A stretch of DNA of 64,000 nucleotides. Origin: Rhizobium altiplani. GTDB taxonomy: Bacteria > Pseudomonadota > Alphaproteobacteria > Rhizobiales > Rhizobiaceae. The notes below the pieces were generated by a model. It saw nothing but the letters and a program-made list of their open reading frames with translations, was not told the origin of the DNA and ran no database searches. Each line of letters begins with the position of its first letter. The first letter of the stretch is position 1. The stretch is from contig NZ_LNCD01000065.1 of assembly GCF_001542405.1 (NCBI RefSeq), positions 62,001 through 126,000 on the forward strand, read 5' to 3'. The translations under genes were made by a program, and so were the position numbers. Below are positions 37,236 to 45,859 of the stretch, piece after piece.

Positions 37236-37973
37236 ATGACTGACGGTATCAAGGACAAGGTCGTCGTGATCACCGGCGCGAGCAGCGGCCTTGGTGAAGC
37301 GGCGGCCAGACGCCTGGCGCGAGACGGCGCCAAACTCGTTCTCGGCGCCCGGCGTCTCGACCGGCTGAATGCGATCGCCGACGAACTCGGCCTCGGCAGC
37401 GACGCCGTCGGCGAGACCGACGTAACTAAGGTCGATCAGGTCAAACGCCTGGTCGACCACGCCGTTCGGCTGCATGGCCGCGTCGATGTCATCATCAACA
37501 ATGCCGGCCTGATGCCGCACTCTCCACTGGAGCGCGGCAAGGTCGAGGATTGGGACCGCATGATCGACGTCAACCTCAAGGGCGTGCTCTACGGCATTGC
37601 CGCAGCGCTGCCCTATATGAAGCAGCAGAAGAGTGGCCATGTCATCAACGTCTCGTCGGTCGCCGGCCACAAGGTCAATCCGGGCAGCGCCGTTTATGCC
37701 GCGACCAAGCATGGCGTGCGCATCATTTCCGAAGGGCTGCGGCAGGAGGTAAAGCCCTACAACATCCGCACGACGATCATCTCGCCGGGCGCCGTTGCGA
37801 CCGAGCTGCCCGACAGCATCACTGAACCTGACGTCGCCGAGCGCGCCCGCAAGGTCTACGCAATGGCGATCCCGGCCGACTCTTTCGCGAGTATGGTTGC
37901 CTTCGCCATGAGCCAGCCGGAGGATGTCGACGTCAACGAGATCCTGTTCAGGCCGACCAAGCAAGAATATTGA
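37236..37973 (+). CDS. SDR-family oxidoreductase
   Basis: Short-chain dehydrogenase of 245 residues with [16 protein letters not shown] at the cofactor site, NNAG at about 88, and Ser-Tyr-Lys in [10 protein letters not shown] and [11 protein letters not shown]. It is of the classical type, similar to YdfG-like serine/3-hydroxy acid dehydrogenases. The final gene of the LysR-controlled cassette, 31 bp after the aldo/keto reductase with AAGGAC upstream. A hairpin follows immediately. Confidence 0.9.
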   Translation: MTDGIKDKVVVITGASSGLGEAAARRLARDGAKLVLGARRLDRLNAIADELGLGSDAVGETDVTKVDQVKRLVDHAVRLHGRVDVIINNAGLMPHSPLERGKVEDWDRMIDVNLKGVLYGIAAALPYMKQQKSGHVINVSSVAGHKVNPGSAVYAATKHGVRIISEGLRQEVKPYNIRTTIISPGAVATELPDSITEPDVAERARKVYAMAIPADSFASMVAFAMSQPEDVDVNEILFRPTKQEY

Positions 37974-37978
37974 CTAGG

Positions 37979-38002
37979 GGCGGCCGGCTCAGGCCGCCTC
38001 TT
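37979..38002 (+). terminator. Terminator of the cupin/AKR/SDR operon
   Basis: GGCGGCC (37979-37985) pairs with GGCCGCC (37992-37998) across a 6-nt loop, followed by TCTT. It begins five bases after the SDR stop. The T-tract is short, so efficiency is uncertain. Confidence 0.5.
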
Positions 38003-38047
38003 AGCCCCAACCACCTGCGCTATTGCCCACGGAAATGCCCGCAGCTG

Positions 38048-38899
38048 CTAGCCGGACCACGGAATCGACTTCAGCGCCTCCATCACAACCCGGATGATCG
38101 GCACGTTGCGGATGTCGGCATGGACGACGAGCCAGAACTCCCGAGTCAGCGGCTGCCGCTGAGGAATAGCCTCGACGAGATCATCACGACCCGCCAGCAT
38201 GAAATTTGGCAGCATGGCGATGCCGCCGCCAGCGCGCGCCGCCGCCAGCTGGAATTCCAGCGTCGTTGCCCTTAGTGCCACCTTCCTTCCCTCAGTCGCG
38301 TCGGCGAGCCGGACCGACTGCGGTGCGCTCGCCATCGTTTCATCGTAGGCGATGAAAGTCCGCTGTTCCTCCAACGTCGCGGCCAGATAGGCAGCCGTGG
38401 CATAGAAGCCGAAGCCGACATTCCCAAGCTTGCTGATGACGAAATTGCCCTGTTCCGGCTTCGTCATGCGGACCGCAATATCCGCCTCCCGCCTGTCGAG
38501 TGACGCATAGCGGGTCTCGCCGACGATGGTGATACCAATATCTGGGTGGCGGGCTCGCAAGGCGACCAGCGCTGCCGGCAGCATTGCAGCCGCGAGCGTC
38601 GGTGGCGCGCTGATCCTGACCTCGCCGGCAAGCGTCGCGCCGGCCGCAAGCCCCAAGCGTTCGATGGCCTGCGCCTCCTGCCCCATCCGCTCCGCCATGC
38701 CCGCCACCCGCTCGCCCTCCGGCGTCAGCACGATGCGCCGACCGCGCCGGTCGACCAGCTTCACACCCATCTGCTCCTCGAGCCCGGCCACTCGACGGGC
38801 AACTGTCGCGTGCTCCACTCCGAGGGCGCGCGCAGCTCCGAGCAGCGTGCCGGCACGAGCGAACGCCGCGAAGTAGCGAAGGTTTTCCCAATCGATCAT
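38048..38899 (-). CDS. LysR-family regulator
   Basis: Regulator of 283 residues. The helix-turn-helix segment is WENLRYFAAFARAGTLLGAARALGVEHATVARRVAGLE, and the effector-binding domain follows. Divergent from a quinone oxidoreductase by about 97 bp. The spacer includes an AT-rich block with ATGCAATGAGAAACGATAGGG-like T-N11-A elements. Target likely the adjacent reductase. The effector is unknown. Confidence 0.85.
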   Translation of the reverse strand: MIDWENLRYFAAFARAGTLLGAARALGVEHATVARRVAGLEEQMGVKLVDRRGRRIVLTPEGERVAGMAERMGQEAQAIERLGLAAGATLAGEVRISAPPTLAAAMLPAALVALRARHPDIGITIVGETRYASLDRREADIAVRMTKPEQGNFVISKLGNVGFGFYATAAYLAATLEEQRTFIAYDETMASAPQSVRLADATEGRKVALRATTLEFQLAAARAGGGIAMLPNFMLAGRDDLVEAIPQRQPLTREFWLVVHADIRNVPIIRVVMEALKSIPWSG

Positions 38900-38996
38900 T
38901 GTTCATTTTTTCCCATGCAATGAGAAACGATAGGGAATTTTCGACCATAACGCCATGGGCGATGATGGCTGCAGCAGCAATCGGAGAGCACGTTTC

Positions 38997-39965
38997 ATGG
39001 ATAAGGCCGTTACGCTTCTCGCACCAGGAGGCATCGAGCAACTACAGGTATCAGAACAGCAGCCGCAGGAGCCTGGCGCAAACGAGATCCGCATCCGTCA
39101 CGACGCGATCGGTATGAATTTCCTCGATATCTACCACCGTCGCGGGCTCTACGCCCTGCCGGCCTATCCCGCCGTACTCGGGGTCGAGGGAGCAGGCACT
39201 GTCGAAGCCGTTGGAAGCGCCGTCACGAGACTGAAACCCGGCGATCGCGTAGCCTATGCCGGCGCGCCTGTCGGCGCCTATGCCGCGACAAGGCTCTTGC
39301 CGGCGGCCCGCGCCGTTCTCCTGCCCGATGGCGTACCTTCAAAGGTTGCGGCCGCGTCCATGCTCAAGGGGCTGACAGCGTACATGCTCTTGACGAAGAC
39401 CTATCGCGTCGAGCCCGGAACGACCGTTCTCATTCATGCCGCCGCCGGCGGGCTTGGAAGTATTCTCGTGCGGTGGGCAAAGTATCTCGGCGCTACAGTC
39501 ATCGGAACCGTGAGTTCGGAGGAGAAGGCCGATCTCGCCCGCAGCTACGGTGCGGACCATCTGACCATCGGCCGAGACGCAGATGTCGTCGCCGCAGTGA
39601 AGCGGTTGACGGACAGCCGCGGCGTCGATGTCGCGTATGACGGCATCGGGGGCGGCATGCTGGCAAAATCCATAGCGGCCGTTCGTCCCTTCGGTGTCGT
39701 CGCCACAATCGGACAGGCCGGCGGGCCGATCCCGCCTGTCTCAGTTGATGAGCTTCGCCCCGGAAAATCGCTGACACATCCCAGCGTCATGGTCTACATC
39801 ACGGACACTGCAGCCTACCTGACGGCAGCTGAAGCCGTGGTCGGAATGCAGGCTTCAGGCATAACGTCGACAATTGCCCGCGAATACCCTCTAGAGGCGG
39901 CTGCGGAAGCCCAGCAATTCCTTGAGGAAGGACGGGCGGCAGGCAGCCTGATTCTTGTCCCATAG
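38997..39965 (+). CDS. NADPH:quinone oxidoreductase (zeta-crystallin type)
   Basis: Medium-chain reductase of 322 residues in the quinone reductase group: IGMNFLDIYHRRGLYALP, AVLGVEGAGTVEAVG, and the NADPH-binding AAAGGLGSILVRWAKYLGA. It lacks the zinc-binding cysteines of alcohol dehydrogenases. The start at 38997 follows GGAGA nine bases upstream. An earlier in-frame start at 38955 is less likely. It would reduce quinones in one-electron or two-electron steps. It ends 76 bp before lldD. Confidence 0.88.
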   Translation: MDKAVTLLAPGGIEQLQVSEQQPQEPGANEIRIRHDAIGMNFLDIYHRRGLYALPAYPAVLGVEGAGTVEAVGSAVTRLKPGDRVAYAGAPVGAYAATRLLPAARAVLLPDGVPSKVAAASMLKGLTAYMLLTKTYRVEPGTTVLIHAAAGGLGSILVRWAKYLGATVIGTVSSEEKADLARSYGADHLTIGRDADVVAAVKRLTDSRGVDVAYDGIGGGMLAKSIAAVRPFGVVATIGQAGGPIPPVSVDELRPGKSLTHPSVMVYITDTAAYLTAAEAVVGMQASGITSTIAREYPLEAAAEAQQFLEEGRAAGSLILVP

Positions 39966-40041
39966 GCGACGAAAGAGATACACAAAGCCTCGGAAATCAT
40001 GTTAAGGGCCATGGCGTTATTCAGATGTGAAAGTCTTATCC

Positions 40042-41184
40042 ATGGCCACTCCTCTCACAATCGCCGACCTCAAGAGCCTCGCCCAGCGCCGCGTCCCGAA
40101 GATGTTTTTCGACTATGCGGATTCGGGTGCCTGGACGGAGTCGACCTACCAGGCGAACGAGAGCGATTTTGCCAAGATCAAGCTGCGCCAGCGCGTCCTC
40201 GTCGACATGACGAACCGGACACTTGAAACGACCATGATCGGCCAGAAAGTGTCGATGCCAGTGGCGCTCGCCCCGACTGGCATGACTGGCATGCAGCACG
40301 CAGACGGCGAAATGCTGGCAGCCCGTGCTGCGGAAGAAGCCGGCGTTCCCTTCACGCTGTCGACGATGAGCATCTGCTCGATCGAGGATGTCGCCTCGGT
40401 TACCACCAGGCCATTCTGGTTCCAGCTCTACGTGATGCGCGACAAGGATTTCGTGCTCAACCTGATCAACCGCGCCAAGGCGGCGAAGTGCTCGGCTCTC
40501 GTATTGACCGCTGACCTGCAGATCCTCGGCCAGCGCCACAAGGACCTGCGCAACGGTCTCTCCGCCCCCCCGAAATTCACGCCGAAGCACATCTGGCAGA
40601 TGGCGACACGCCCCTTCTGGTGCCTCGACATGCTGCAGACCAAGCGCCGCAGCTTCGGCAACATCGTCGGCCACGCCAAGAATGTTTCCGATCTCTCGTC
40701 GCTCTCCTCCTGGACCGCCGAACAGTTCGACCCGCAGCTCTCCTGGGCCGACGTCGCCTGGATCAAGGAGCAGTGGGGCGGCCCGCTGATCATCAAGGGC
40801 ATCTGCGACGTCGAGGACGCCAAGGCAGCAGCCGAAACAGGCGCCGACGCCATCATCGTTTCCAACCATGGTGGTCGCCAGCTCGACGGCGCCCCCTCTT
40901 CGATCAGCATGCTGGAGCCAATCGTCGATGCGGTCGGCCACAAGATCGAAGTGCATCTCGACGGCGGCATCCGCTCCGGCCAGGACGTGTTGAAGGCAGT
41001 CGCCCTCGGCGCCAAGGGCACCTATATCGGCCGCCCCTTCCTTTACGGTCTCGGCGCCATGGGTAAGGACGGCGTTACACTCGCGCTCAGCATCCTCCGC
41101 AAGGAGATGGACATCACCATGGCGCTCTGCGGCAAGCGCGACATCAACGACGTCAATTCTTCCATACTGCTCGGTCGGCAGTAA
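40042..41184 (+). CDS. lldD: FMN-dependent L-lactate dehydrogenase family enzyme
   Basis: Alpha-hydroxy-acid dehydrogenase of 380 residues, a TIM barrel binding FMN: MPVALAPTGMTGM, FQLYVMRD, LTADL, and the catalytic His plus Arg in SNHGGRQLDGAPSS. The C-terminal GGIRSGQDVLKAVALGAKGTYIGRP binds the FMN phosphate. It best fits lactate dehydrogenase (lldD), which passes electrons to the quinone pool, but glycolate or mandelate specificity is not excluded. The ATG at 40042 is preferred over GTG at 40027. It is convergent with the metallophosphoesterase. Confidence 0.88.
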   Translation: MATPLTIADLKSLAQRRVPKMFFDYADSGAWTESTYQANESDFAKIKLRQRVLVDMTNRTLETTMIGQKVSMPVALAPTGMTGMQHADGEMLAARAAEEAGVPFTLSTMSICSIEDVASVTTRPFWFQLYVMRDKDFVLNLINRAKAAKCSALVLTADLQILGQRHKDLRNGLSAPPKFTPKHIWQMATRPFWCLDMLQTKRRSFGNIVGHAKNVSDLSSLSSWTAEQFDPQLSWADVAWIKEQWGGPLIIKGICDVEDAKAAAETGADAIIVSNHGGRQLDGAPSSISMLEPIVDAVGHKIEVHLDGGIRSGQDVLKAVALGAKGTYIGRPFLYGLGAMGKDGVTLALSILRKEMDITMALCGKRDINDVNSSILLGRQ

Positions 41185-41193
41185 GAAAAGAAG

Positions 41194-41934
41194 CTACGGC
41201 ATCCAACCGGTCGCGAGCGCGCCTGCCCAATCCGGGCGGGCGTTTTCATTTGCGAGGCGCGACATGGCCATGTAGTCGTAGGCGACCGTGCGGAAGGCAG
41301 GGAGCCAGCCGGTCTCGCCCTTTTCCAGGATACAATAGGACGCCAGCGGGTGGCCGGTCTCGACCTTGTGGTAATGCGGTCGATCGTCGTCATAGGCCGG
41401 GCAGCCGACGCTGCCGGGATTGACGATCAGCCTGTCATCGCTGAGGCGAACCAGTCGCGGGATATGGCTATGGCCACAGAGGATCAGCGGGAAATCCGCG
41501 CCCGTGGCCAACGCCTCGATCTCTGCAAGCGGCTTCAGGAAGACATGGCCTTCCGTAGACACGGATTCCAGCCAATAGGTGCTGTCGTTCGCAGGCGTCG
41601 CGTGGCAAAGGTAGACCTCGCTCCGATAAACGGCGCTCGTCGGCAGGCCGCGCAACCATTGCAGGTCGTCCGCCGTCAGCTGATCAAACGCTGCCGTGTC
41701 CGAAAGATGCATGGCCTCGCGCTGCTGTTCGATCAGATAGCGATCGTGATTGCCGCGGACGGTTAGCATGTCTCGCTCCCGCAGAAGCTCCGCAGTTCGC
41801 CCTGCCGTCAGCGGGCCGCTGAAACAATCGCCGAGATTGACGATCTCGGTAACGCCCTGCGCCGCGATATCGGCCAGCACCGCCTCGAGCGCCAGATGGT
41901 TGCCGTGTACATCCGCGATCGCCGCAAACCGCAT
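41194..41934 (-). CDS. Calcineurin-like metallophosphoesterase
   Basis: Protein of 246 residues with the metallophosphoesterase motifs D-x-H (IADVHGNHLALEAVL), G-D (VNLGDCFSGPL), GNHD (RGNHDRYL) and GHSH (LCGHSHIPR). It is closest to YfcE-like or DUF-type phosphodiesterases. Last gene of the purine operon, three bases after the uraH stop, so it is likely cotranscribed with it. Its substrate is not known, and it may hydrolyse a nucleotide or sugar-phosphate. Confidence 0.88.
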   Translation of the reverse strand: MRFAAIADVHGNHLALEAVLADIAAQGVTEIVNLGDCFSGPLTAGRTAELLRERDMLTVRGNHDRYLIEQQREAMHLSDTAAFDQLTADDLQWLRGLPTSAVYRSEVYLCHATPANDSTYWLESVSTEGHVFLKPLAEIEALATGADFPLILCGHSHIPRLVRLSDDRLIVNPGSVGCPAYDDDRPHYHKVETGHPLASYCILEKGETGWLPAFRTVAYDYMAMSRLANENARPDWAGALATGWMP

Positions 41935-41937
41935 CAC

Positions 41938-42294
41938 CTAGCTACCGCGATAGGTCGAATAGCCGTAAGGCGAGATCAACAAGGGCACGTGGTAATGCGC
42001 GGTGACGTCGGCAATACCGAAGCGGATGGGCACGAGATCCAGAAAGGCCGGGTGTGGCAGAGCAATACCCTCGGCGCGCAGATAGTCTCCGGCATGAAAG
42101 ACGAGTTCATAAGTCCCCGCCTTGAAGCTATCGCCGATCAGGATCGGCCCGCCGTCGACGCGGCCGTCGGAATTGGTCTTGACCGTCTTCATATGGCGAC
42201 GGACCTCTCCTTCAAGGTGAAAGAGATCGATCCGCAATCCCTCGGCCGGCTTGCCGGACGCGGTATCTAGTACGTGGGTGGTCAGTCCGGTCAT
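41938..42294 (-). CDS. uraH: 5-hydroxyisourate hydrolase
   Basis: Transthyretin-related protein of 118 residues that converts 5-hydroxyisourate to OHCU. The signature N-terminal [14 protein letters not shown] carries the catalytic His, and the C-terminal YSTYRGS is the family's closing tetrapeptide. Its ATG overlaps the allA stop by 4 bp (ATGA). It acts directly after PuuD in the urate pathway. Confidence 0.95.
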   Translation of the reverse strand: MTGLTTHVLDTASGKPAEGLRIDLFHLEGEVRRHMKTVKTNSDGRVDGGPILIGDSFKAGTYELVFHAGDYLRAEGIALPHPAFLDLVPIRFGIADVTAHYHVPLLISPYGYSTYRGS

Positions 42295-42791
42295 AGGCTC
42301 GGCTCGCTGATGATGAAGGGCCTTTCGAAGAAGTATTCTTCCAGATTGTTGCCGGGTCCCTCGCGGTCGACAACAAGGAAATCGCTTACGGCGCCAAGCG
42401 ACATCAACGGGTGGTGCCAGGTATTGCGGCGATAGTTCACGCCCTGATCGCCCCGCGCCAGAAACACCCGCGGACGACCGGGCCTGCCGCCCTCGTCCTC
42501 GGAGACGACGACGAGATAGGGGCGGCCGGAGATAGGCGAAAAGCTCTGGCTGCCGAACGGATGCCGCTCCATCATGTCAACTTCATAGGGAAAGTGACGC
42601 GGCTGGCCGCGAAACAGGTTGATGACGACGCGCGCGCCCTCGCCTGCCGCTTCGGCAGCGGCAAGCGCATGGAAGCGCTCGGTCGTTCCGTTGTTGATAT
42701 AGCGCATCGTTACCGGATCGGCTTCGATGATATCACCGAAGGGCGCAAAGGCGGATTTGGTCAGCGGAACAATATCGAGGATTTGAGACAT
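42291..42791 (-). CDS. allA: Ureidoglycolate lyase
   Basis: Protein of 166 residues that splits ureidoglycolate into glyoxylate and urea. Recognisable blocks are [43 protein letters not shown] and [13 protein letters not shown], the last with the metal/substrate histidines of the cupin-like fold. The start at 42791 is the family N-terminus ([11 protein letters not shown]). Its ribosome site lies inside the last codons of hepT, which ends only four bases before this start. Followed by uraH with a 4-bp overlap. Confidence 0.92.
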   Translation of the reverse strand: MSQILDIVPLTKSAFAPFGDIIEADPVTMRYINNGTTERFHALAAAEAAGEGARVVINLFRGQPRHFPYEVDMMERHPFGSQSFSPISGRPYLVVVSEDEGGRPGRPRVFLARGDQGVNYRRNTWHHPLMSLGAVSDFLVVDREGPGNNLEEYFFERPFIISEPSL

Positions 42792-42795
42792 GTCT

Positions 42796-43158
42796 TTATT
42801 CGCCTTCGGCACGCCAATTGCGCACGAGGTCAAGTCTGTAGAGCAGGTCGGGAACATCGTCTTTCGCGGTCGCCCAAACCTTGTCGAGATCGATGTCGAA
42901 ATAGCCATGAGCAATACGATTGCGCATGCCTCGCATCGCGCCCCAAGGGAACTCGGGGTGCTCTACCATAAACTCGGGATGGATCTTTATGAGTTGTGCA
43001 GCGATCTCCGAAGCCATCAGGAGGCTCATTCCGACCGCCCGCTGAAGGATGATATCAGCCAGAAAGTGCTCCTTACTGACATCGGTGACCATTTGATGGG
43101 CATCGGTAGCGGCTTGCCGCATGCGCTCCAGCAGGTAGGAAATTCGCTCGAGGTTCAT
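42796..43158 (-). CDS. hepT: HepT-like RNase toxin (DUF86)
   Basis: Protein of 120 residues, all-helical HEPN domain. The catalytic/modification motif R-x4-H-x-Y is present at R79 to Y86 (RNRIAHGY). In MNT-HepT pairs the Tyr is AMPylated by MntA, which neutralises the HEPN ribonuclease. Its ATG overlaps the mntA stop by 4 bp, so both are coupled. Its stop is four bases before the allA start. Thus a toxin-antitoxin pair is embedded in the purine operon. Confidence 0.85.
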   Translation of the reverse strand: MNLERISYLLERMRQAATDAHQMVTDVSKEHFLADIILQRAVGMSLLMASEIAAQLIKIHPEFMVEHPEFPWGAMRGMRNRIAHGYFDIDLDKVWATAKDDVPDLLYRLDLVRNWRAEGE

Positions 43159-43448
43159 ATGGGCTTCGCTTCCGAAAGGACACGGATACGCACGGGTTCG
43201 GGAAAGTCGCCGGGCGTCAGCAGATGGATGGACGTACCCAGCATCATCTGTTCCAGTGCGTCCTGCAAGCCGCCCAGCGTCAACAATGTGCTGCCCGGCA
43301 GCGCATCCACCAGAATATCCAGATCGCTGTCCGGCCGGTCCTCGCCGCGCGCCACGGAGCCGAAGACACGCGGGTTCGCCGCGTTGAAGCGCTTCGTCAC
43401 TTCGCGGATCGCCTGCCTGTTCTTCTCCAGCACTTCGGATGGCCTCAT
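43155..43448 (-). CDS. mntA: MntA-like nucleotidyltransferase antitoxin
   Basis: Minimal nucleotidyltransferase of 97 residues with the motif G-S-x10-D-x-D as GSVARGEDRPDSDLDILV (G30 S31, D42, D44). Antitoxin MntA adds AMP to HepT. The start at 43448 is chosen from family length. A TTG at 43490 would add 14 residues. It starts 55 bp downstream of the uraD stop on the same strand. Overlaps hepT by four bases. Confidence 0.85.
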   Translation of the reverse strand: MRPSEVLEKNRQAIREVTKRFNAANPRVFGSVARGEDRPDSDLDILVDALPGSTLLTLGGLQDALEQMMLGTSIHLLTPGDFPEPVRIRVLSEAKPI

Positions 43449-43503
43449 GGCGCAACTATAAGTCACGGGCGCAAAAGAGAAAAGCACCAAGGAGCTGCCT
43501 GTC

Positions 43504-44001
43504 TCAACGCCCCGGCAGTATCATCTCAAGGCGCAGAAACGCGATACGCTCGACCTGTGCGGTGGCTGTTTCGAACTCTTCATCGCGCGTGTTGTCGATG
43601 CGCTTTTCGAAGGCAGCCAGAATGTCATCCTTGTTCAGGCCCTTAACCGCGATGATGAAGGGAAAGCCGAACTTTTCGACATAGGCCGTGTTGAGCTCGG
43701 TGAAGCGGCCATGTTCCGCGGCGCTCAGCCGATCGAGCCCGGCGCCTGCCTGCTCTTTCTTGCTGTCTTCGGTAAGCTCACCCGCTATCGCGAGACGTCC
43801 GGCAAGATCGGGATGGGCACGCAGCACGCCGAGCCGCTCCTCCGGACTCGCCGCCCGGAAGATGGCGACGAGCGCCGTGTGGACACGATCCACCGTCAGT
43901 TCGTCGCCGACGAAACCGTCGTCATAGGCACGCTCAGCAATGAACGGCGAATGTTCAAAGACACCGCCGTAGCGTGACACGAACTCGTCCCGCGAAAGCA
44001 T
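43504..44001 (-). CDS. uraD: OHCU decarboxylase
   Basis: Protein of 165 residues that decarboxylates 2-oxo-4-hydroxy-4-carboxy-5-ureidoimidazoline to (S)-allantoin. Family features are FEHSPFIAERAY near the N-terminus, LRAHPDLAGRL with catalytic H62, and the C-terminal FIIAVKGLNKDDILAAFEKRI. The start codon overlaps the puuE stop by one base (TGATG), indicating translational coupling. Confidence 0.93.
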   Translation of the reverse strand: MLSRDEFVSRYGGVFEHSPFIAERAYDDGFVGDELTVDRVHTALVAIFRAASPEERLGVLRAHPDLAGRLAIAGELTEDSKKEQAGAGLDRLSAAEHGRFTELNTAYVEKFGFPFIIAVKGLNKDDILAAFEKRIDNTRDEEFETATAQVERIAFLRLEMILPGR

Positions 44002-44924
44002 CAGATTGTCTCCGGCTTGTGGTGGGCATGCCAATGCTGCGCGATCTCGATTCGCCTGGGTATCCACACCTTGTCGTGCTTCAGCACATATTCGATGAAG
44101 CGTTTCAACGCTGCGGCGCGACCGGGACGACCGACGAGACGGCAATGCAGGCCGACCGACATCATCTTCGGGCTGCCGGCCTTCCCCTCTTCATACAGCG
44201 TATCGAAGGCATCCTTGAGGTAAGTGAAGAACTGATCGCCGGAATTGAAGCCTTGCGGCGTTGCAAAGCGCATGTCGTTCGTCTCGAGCGTATAGGGTAT
44301 GATCAGGAACGGGTTGTCATCGACACCCTTCACCCAAAACGGCAGATCGTCGGCATAAGAGTCAGAGGAATAAAGGAAACCTCCCTCTTCCATGACGAGG
44401 CGCAGCGTGTTGTCCGAAGGCTTGCCTTGGTACATTCCGTAGGGACGTTCGCCGGTCAGTTCCGTGTGGAGGCGCACGGCTTCCTGGATATGCTTGCGCT
44501 CGACGTCTTCCTGGAAGTCCTTGTACTCAAGCCAGCGGTACCCGTGGCTGGCGATCTCCCAACCGGCTTCCTTCATGGCCGCGACCGCCTCCGGGTTGCG
44601 CGCCATAGCAAGCGTCACCCCATAAACGGTGGCCTGAACCTTGAGCTCCGTGAACATGCGCCACAAGCGCCAGAACCCGGCGCGCGAGCCATATTCGTAA
44701 ATCGATTCCATATTGAGGTTTCGCTGACCCGGCCAGGACGCGGCACCGACAATTTCCGACAGAAGGTTTTCGGAGGCAGGATCGCCATCGAGAATGCAGC
44801 TTTCGCCGCCTTCTTCGTAATTGATAACGAACTGAACGGCCACGCAGGCATCGCCCGGCCACTTCGGGTCGGGCGTGTTGCGACCGTAACCGATCAGATT
44901 GCGCGGATAAGTTTCGGATACCAT
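44001..44924 (-). CDS. puuE: Cofactor-independent allantoinase PuuE
   Basis: Polysaccharide-deacetylase-fold protein of 307 residues, hydrolysing allantoin to allantoate without metal. The N-terminus RNLIGYGRNTPDPKWPG and the segment NYEEGGESCILDGD are hallmarks of PuuE, together with EIASHGYRWLEY and GLHCRLVGRPGR. It is the first gene of the minus-strand operon, preceded by AGGAAGGTG and a 99-bp gap to the DUF1045 gene, where a promoter probably lies. Confidence 0.93.
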   Translation of the reverse strand: MVSETYPRNLIGYGRNTPDPKWPGDACVAVQFVINYEEGGESCILDGDPASENLLSEIVGAASWPGQRNLNMESIYEYGSRAGFWRLWRMFTELKVQATVYGVTLAMARNPEAVAAMKEAGWEIASHGYRWLEYKDFQEDVERKHIQEAVRLHTELTGERPYGMYQGKPSDNTLRLVMEEGGFLYSSDSYADDLPFWVKGVDDNPFLIIPYTLETNDMRFATPQGFNSGDQFFTYLKDAFDTLYEEGKAGSPKMMSVGLHCRLVGRPGRAAALKRFIEYVLKHDKVWIPRRIEIAQHWHAHHKPETI

Positions 44925-45023
44925 GAAATCACCTTCCTGAAAGTCGGCGAAACGGTAGCATCCAGAGTAGGAATGTCGAGACGGAAAGTACGCAACAGAG
45001 TTTTGCCTTTGCGGCGCAAACTC

Positions 45024-45746
45024 TTAGGCCAGTGTAGGAACACGATCTCGACGTGCGCTGACCTTGCCCATCGGATGCAGCGAATGCACGCTAAACGGCC
45101 CGCCATTCCCCTCTTCGACCATCAGCGCGACATTGGCGACCTTGACGGGATCGGCGAGGACTGGCTCGAAGGCGTTCCGAAGCGCCTGCTCGACCCGTGG
45201 CATGTCGCAGTGGCTGACAGGACCGGTCAGCGGCATATGAAAGCGAAACTCGTCCATCACAAAAGGGCTGCCCCAGCGATACAGATTGGCGAACTGCGCC
45301 GCCGACAGGCCACCCGGGTCCGTCCGCTCGATTTCTGCCTCGCTCAACGGCGCCCGGAATCGGTCGAACTCTTGAACGACGGCACTGGAAAGATAGTGGA
45401 CATGTTCGCAAGGCCGCGACGGAACGAGACTGTAGAATACACCGAGCCTCGCCACCTCAAGCTGATGGATGTGAAACGGCGTCAGCGTTCCACAGAAGCG
45501 CATCAGATCCCGCAGAAGTTGCGCCTCCGTTACGTCGGCGGCGAGGCGGAAGGGCGCCTTCAGAACACCTTGGAAGCCATAGCGGCGCGGTAGCGCCGTA
45601 TGGAAGGCAATCTCGTGAATGCTCAGGCCGCGGATCGCTGTCGGCTCGACCATCTCGCCAGAGAACACGTTTCGACCCAACCAGTTTGCAGCCACGTGCG
45701 AAAGCGGGTCGCTCGCAGCGGGTGTAAAGCAAATGGCATAGCGCAT
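45024..45746 (-). CDS. DUF1045 protein with altered 2H motifs
   Basis: Protein of 240 residues of the DUF1045 (2H phosphoesterase superfamily) type, starting MRYAICFTPA. Usual family members carry two H-x-T motifs, YGFHATLKAPF and FRFHMTLTGP. Here the first reads YGFQGVLKAPF (Q59, V61) and the second FRFHMPLTGP (H170, P172). The framework is intact but three of the four catalytic positions are replaced, so the phosphoesterase activity is probably lost or changed. It is upstream of puuE on the same strand with 99 bp between them, and a small hairpin (44998-45023) lies in that gap. Confidence 0.8.
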   Translation of the reverse strand: MRYAICFTPAASDPLSHVAANWLGRNVFSGEMVEPTAIRGLSIHEIAFHTALPRRYGFQGVLKAPFRLAADVTEAQLLRDLMRFCGTLTPFHIHQLEVARLGVFYSLVPSRPCEHVHYLSSAVVQEFDRFRAPLSEAEIERTDPGGLSAAQFANLYRWGSPFVMDEFRFHMPLTGPVSHCDMPRVEQALRNAFEPVLADPVKVANVALMVEEGNGGPFSVHSLHPMGKVSARRDRVPTLA

Positions 45747-45859
45747 CCAATTTCCTCCGTCGAACAAACGGCACAGCCCTCCGTCGGCGCCGCGGTTGCG
45801 CTAGCAGATAGGTGATTTGCATGACAGAATAACGAAAGGCAGGAGGTGCTAATTCACGT

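Noticed and set aside
43974..45593. A 539-codon open frame on the plus strand, antisense to puuE and the DUF1045 gene
   Set aside because: It is a high-GC shadow frame rich in Arg, His and Gly with no domain, lying opposite clear genes with known motifs.
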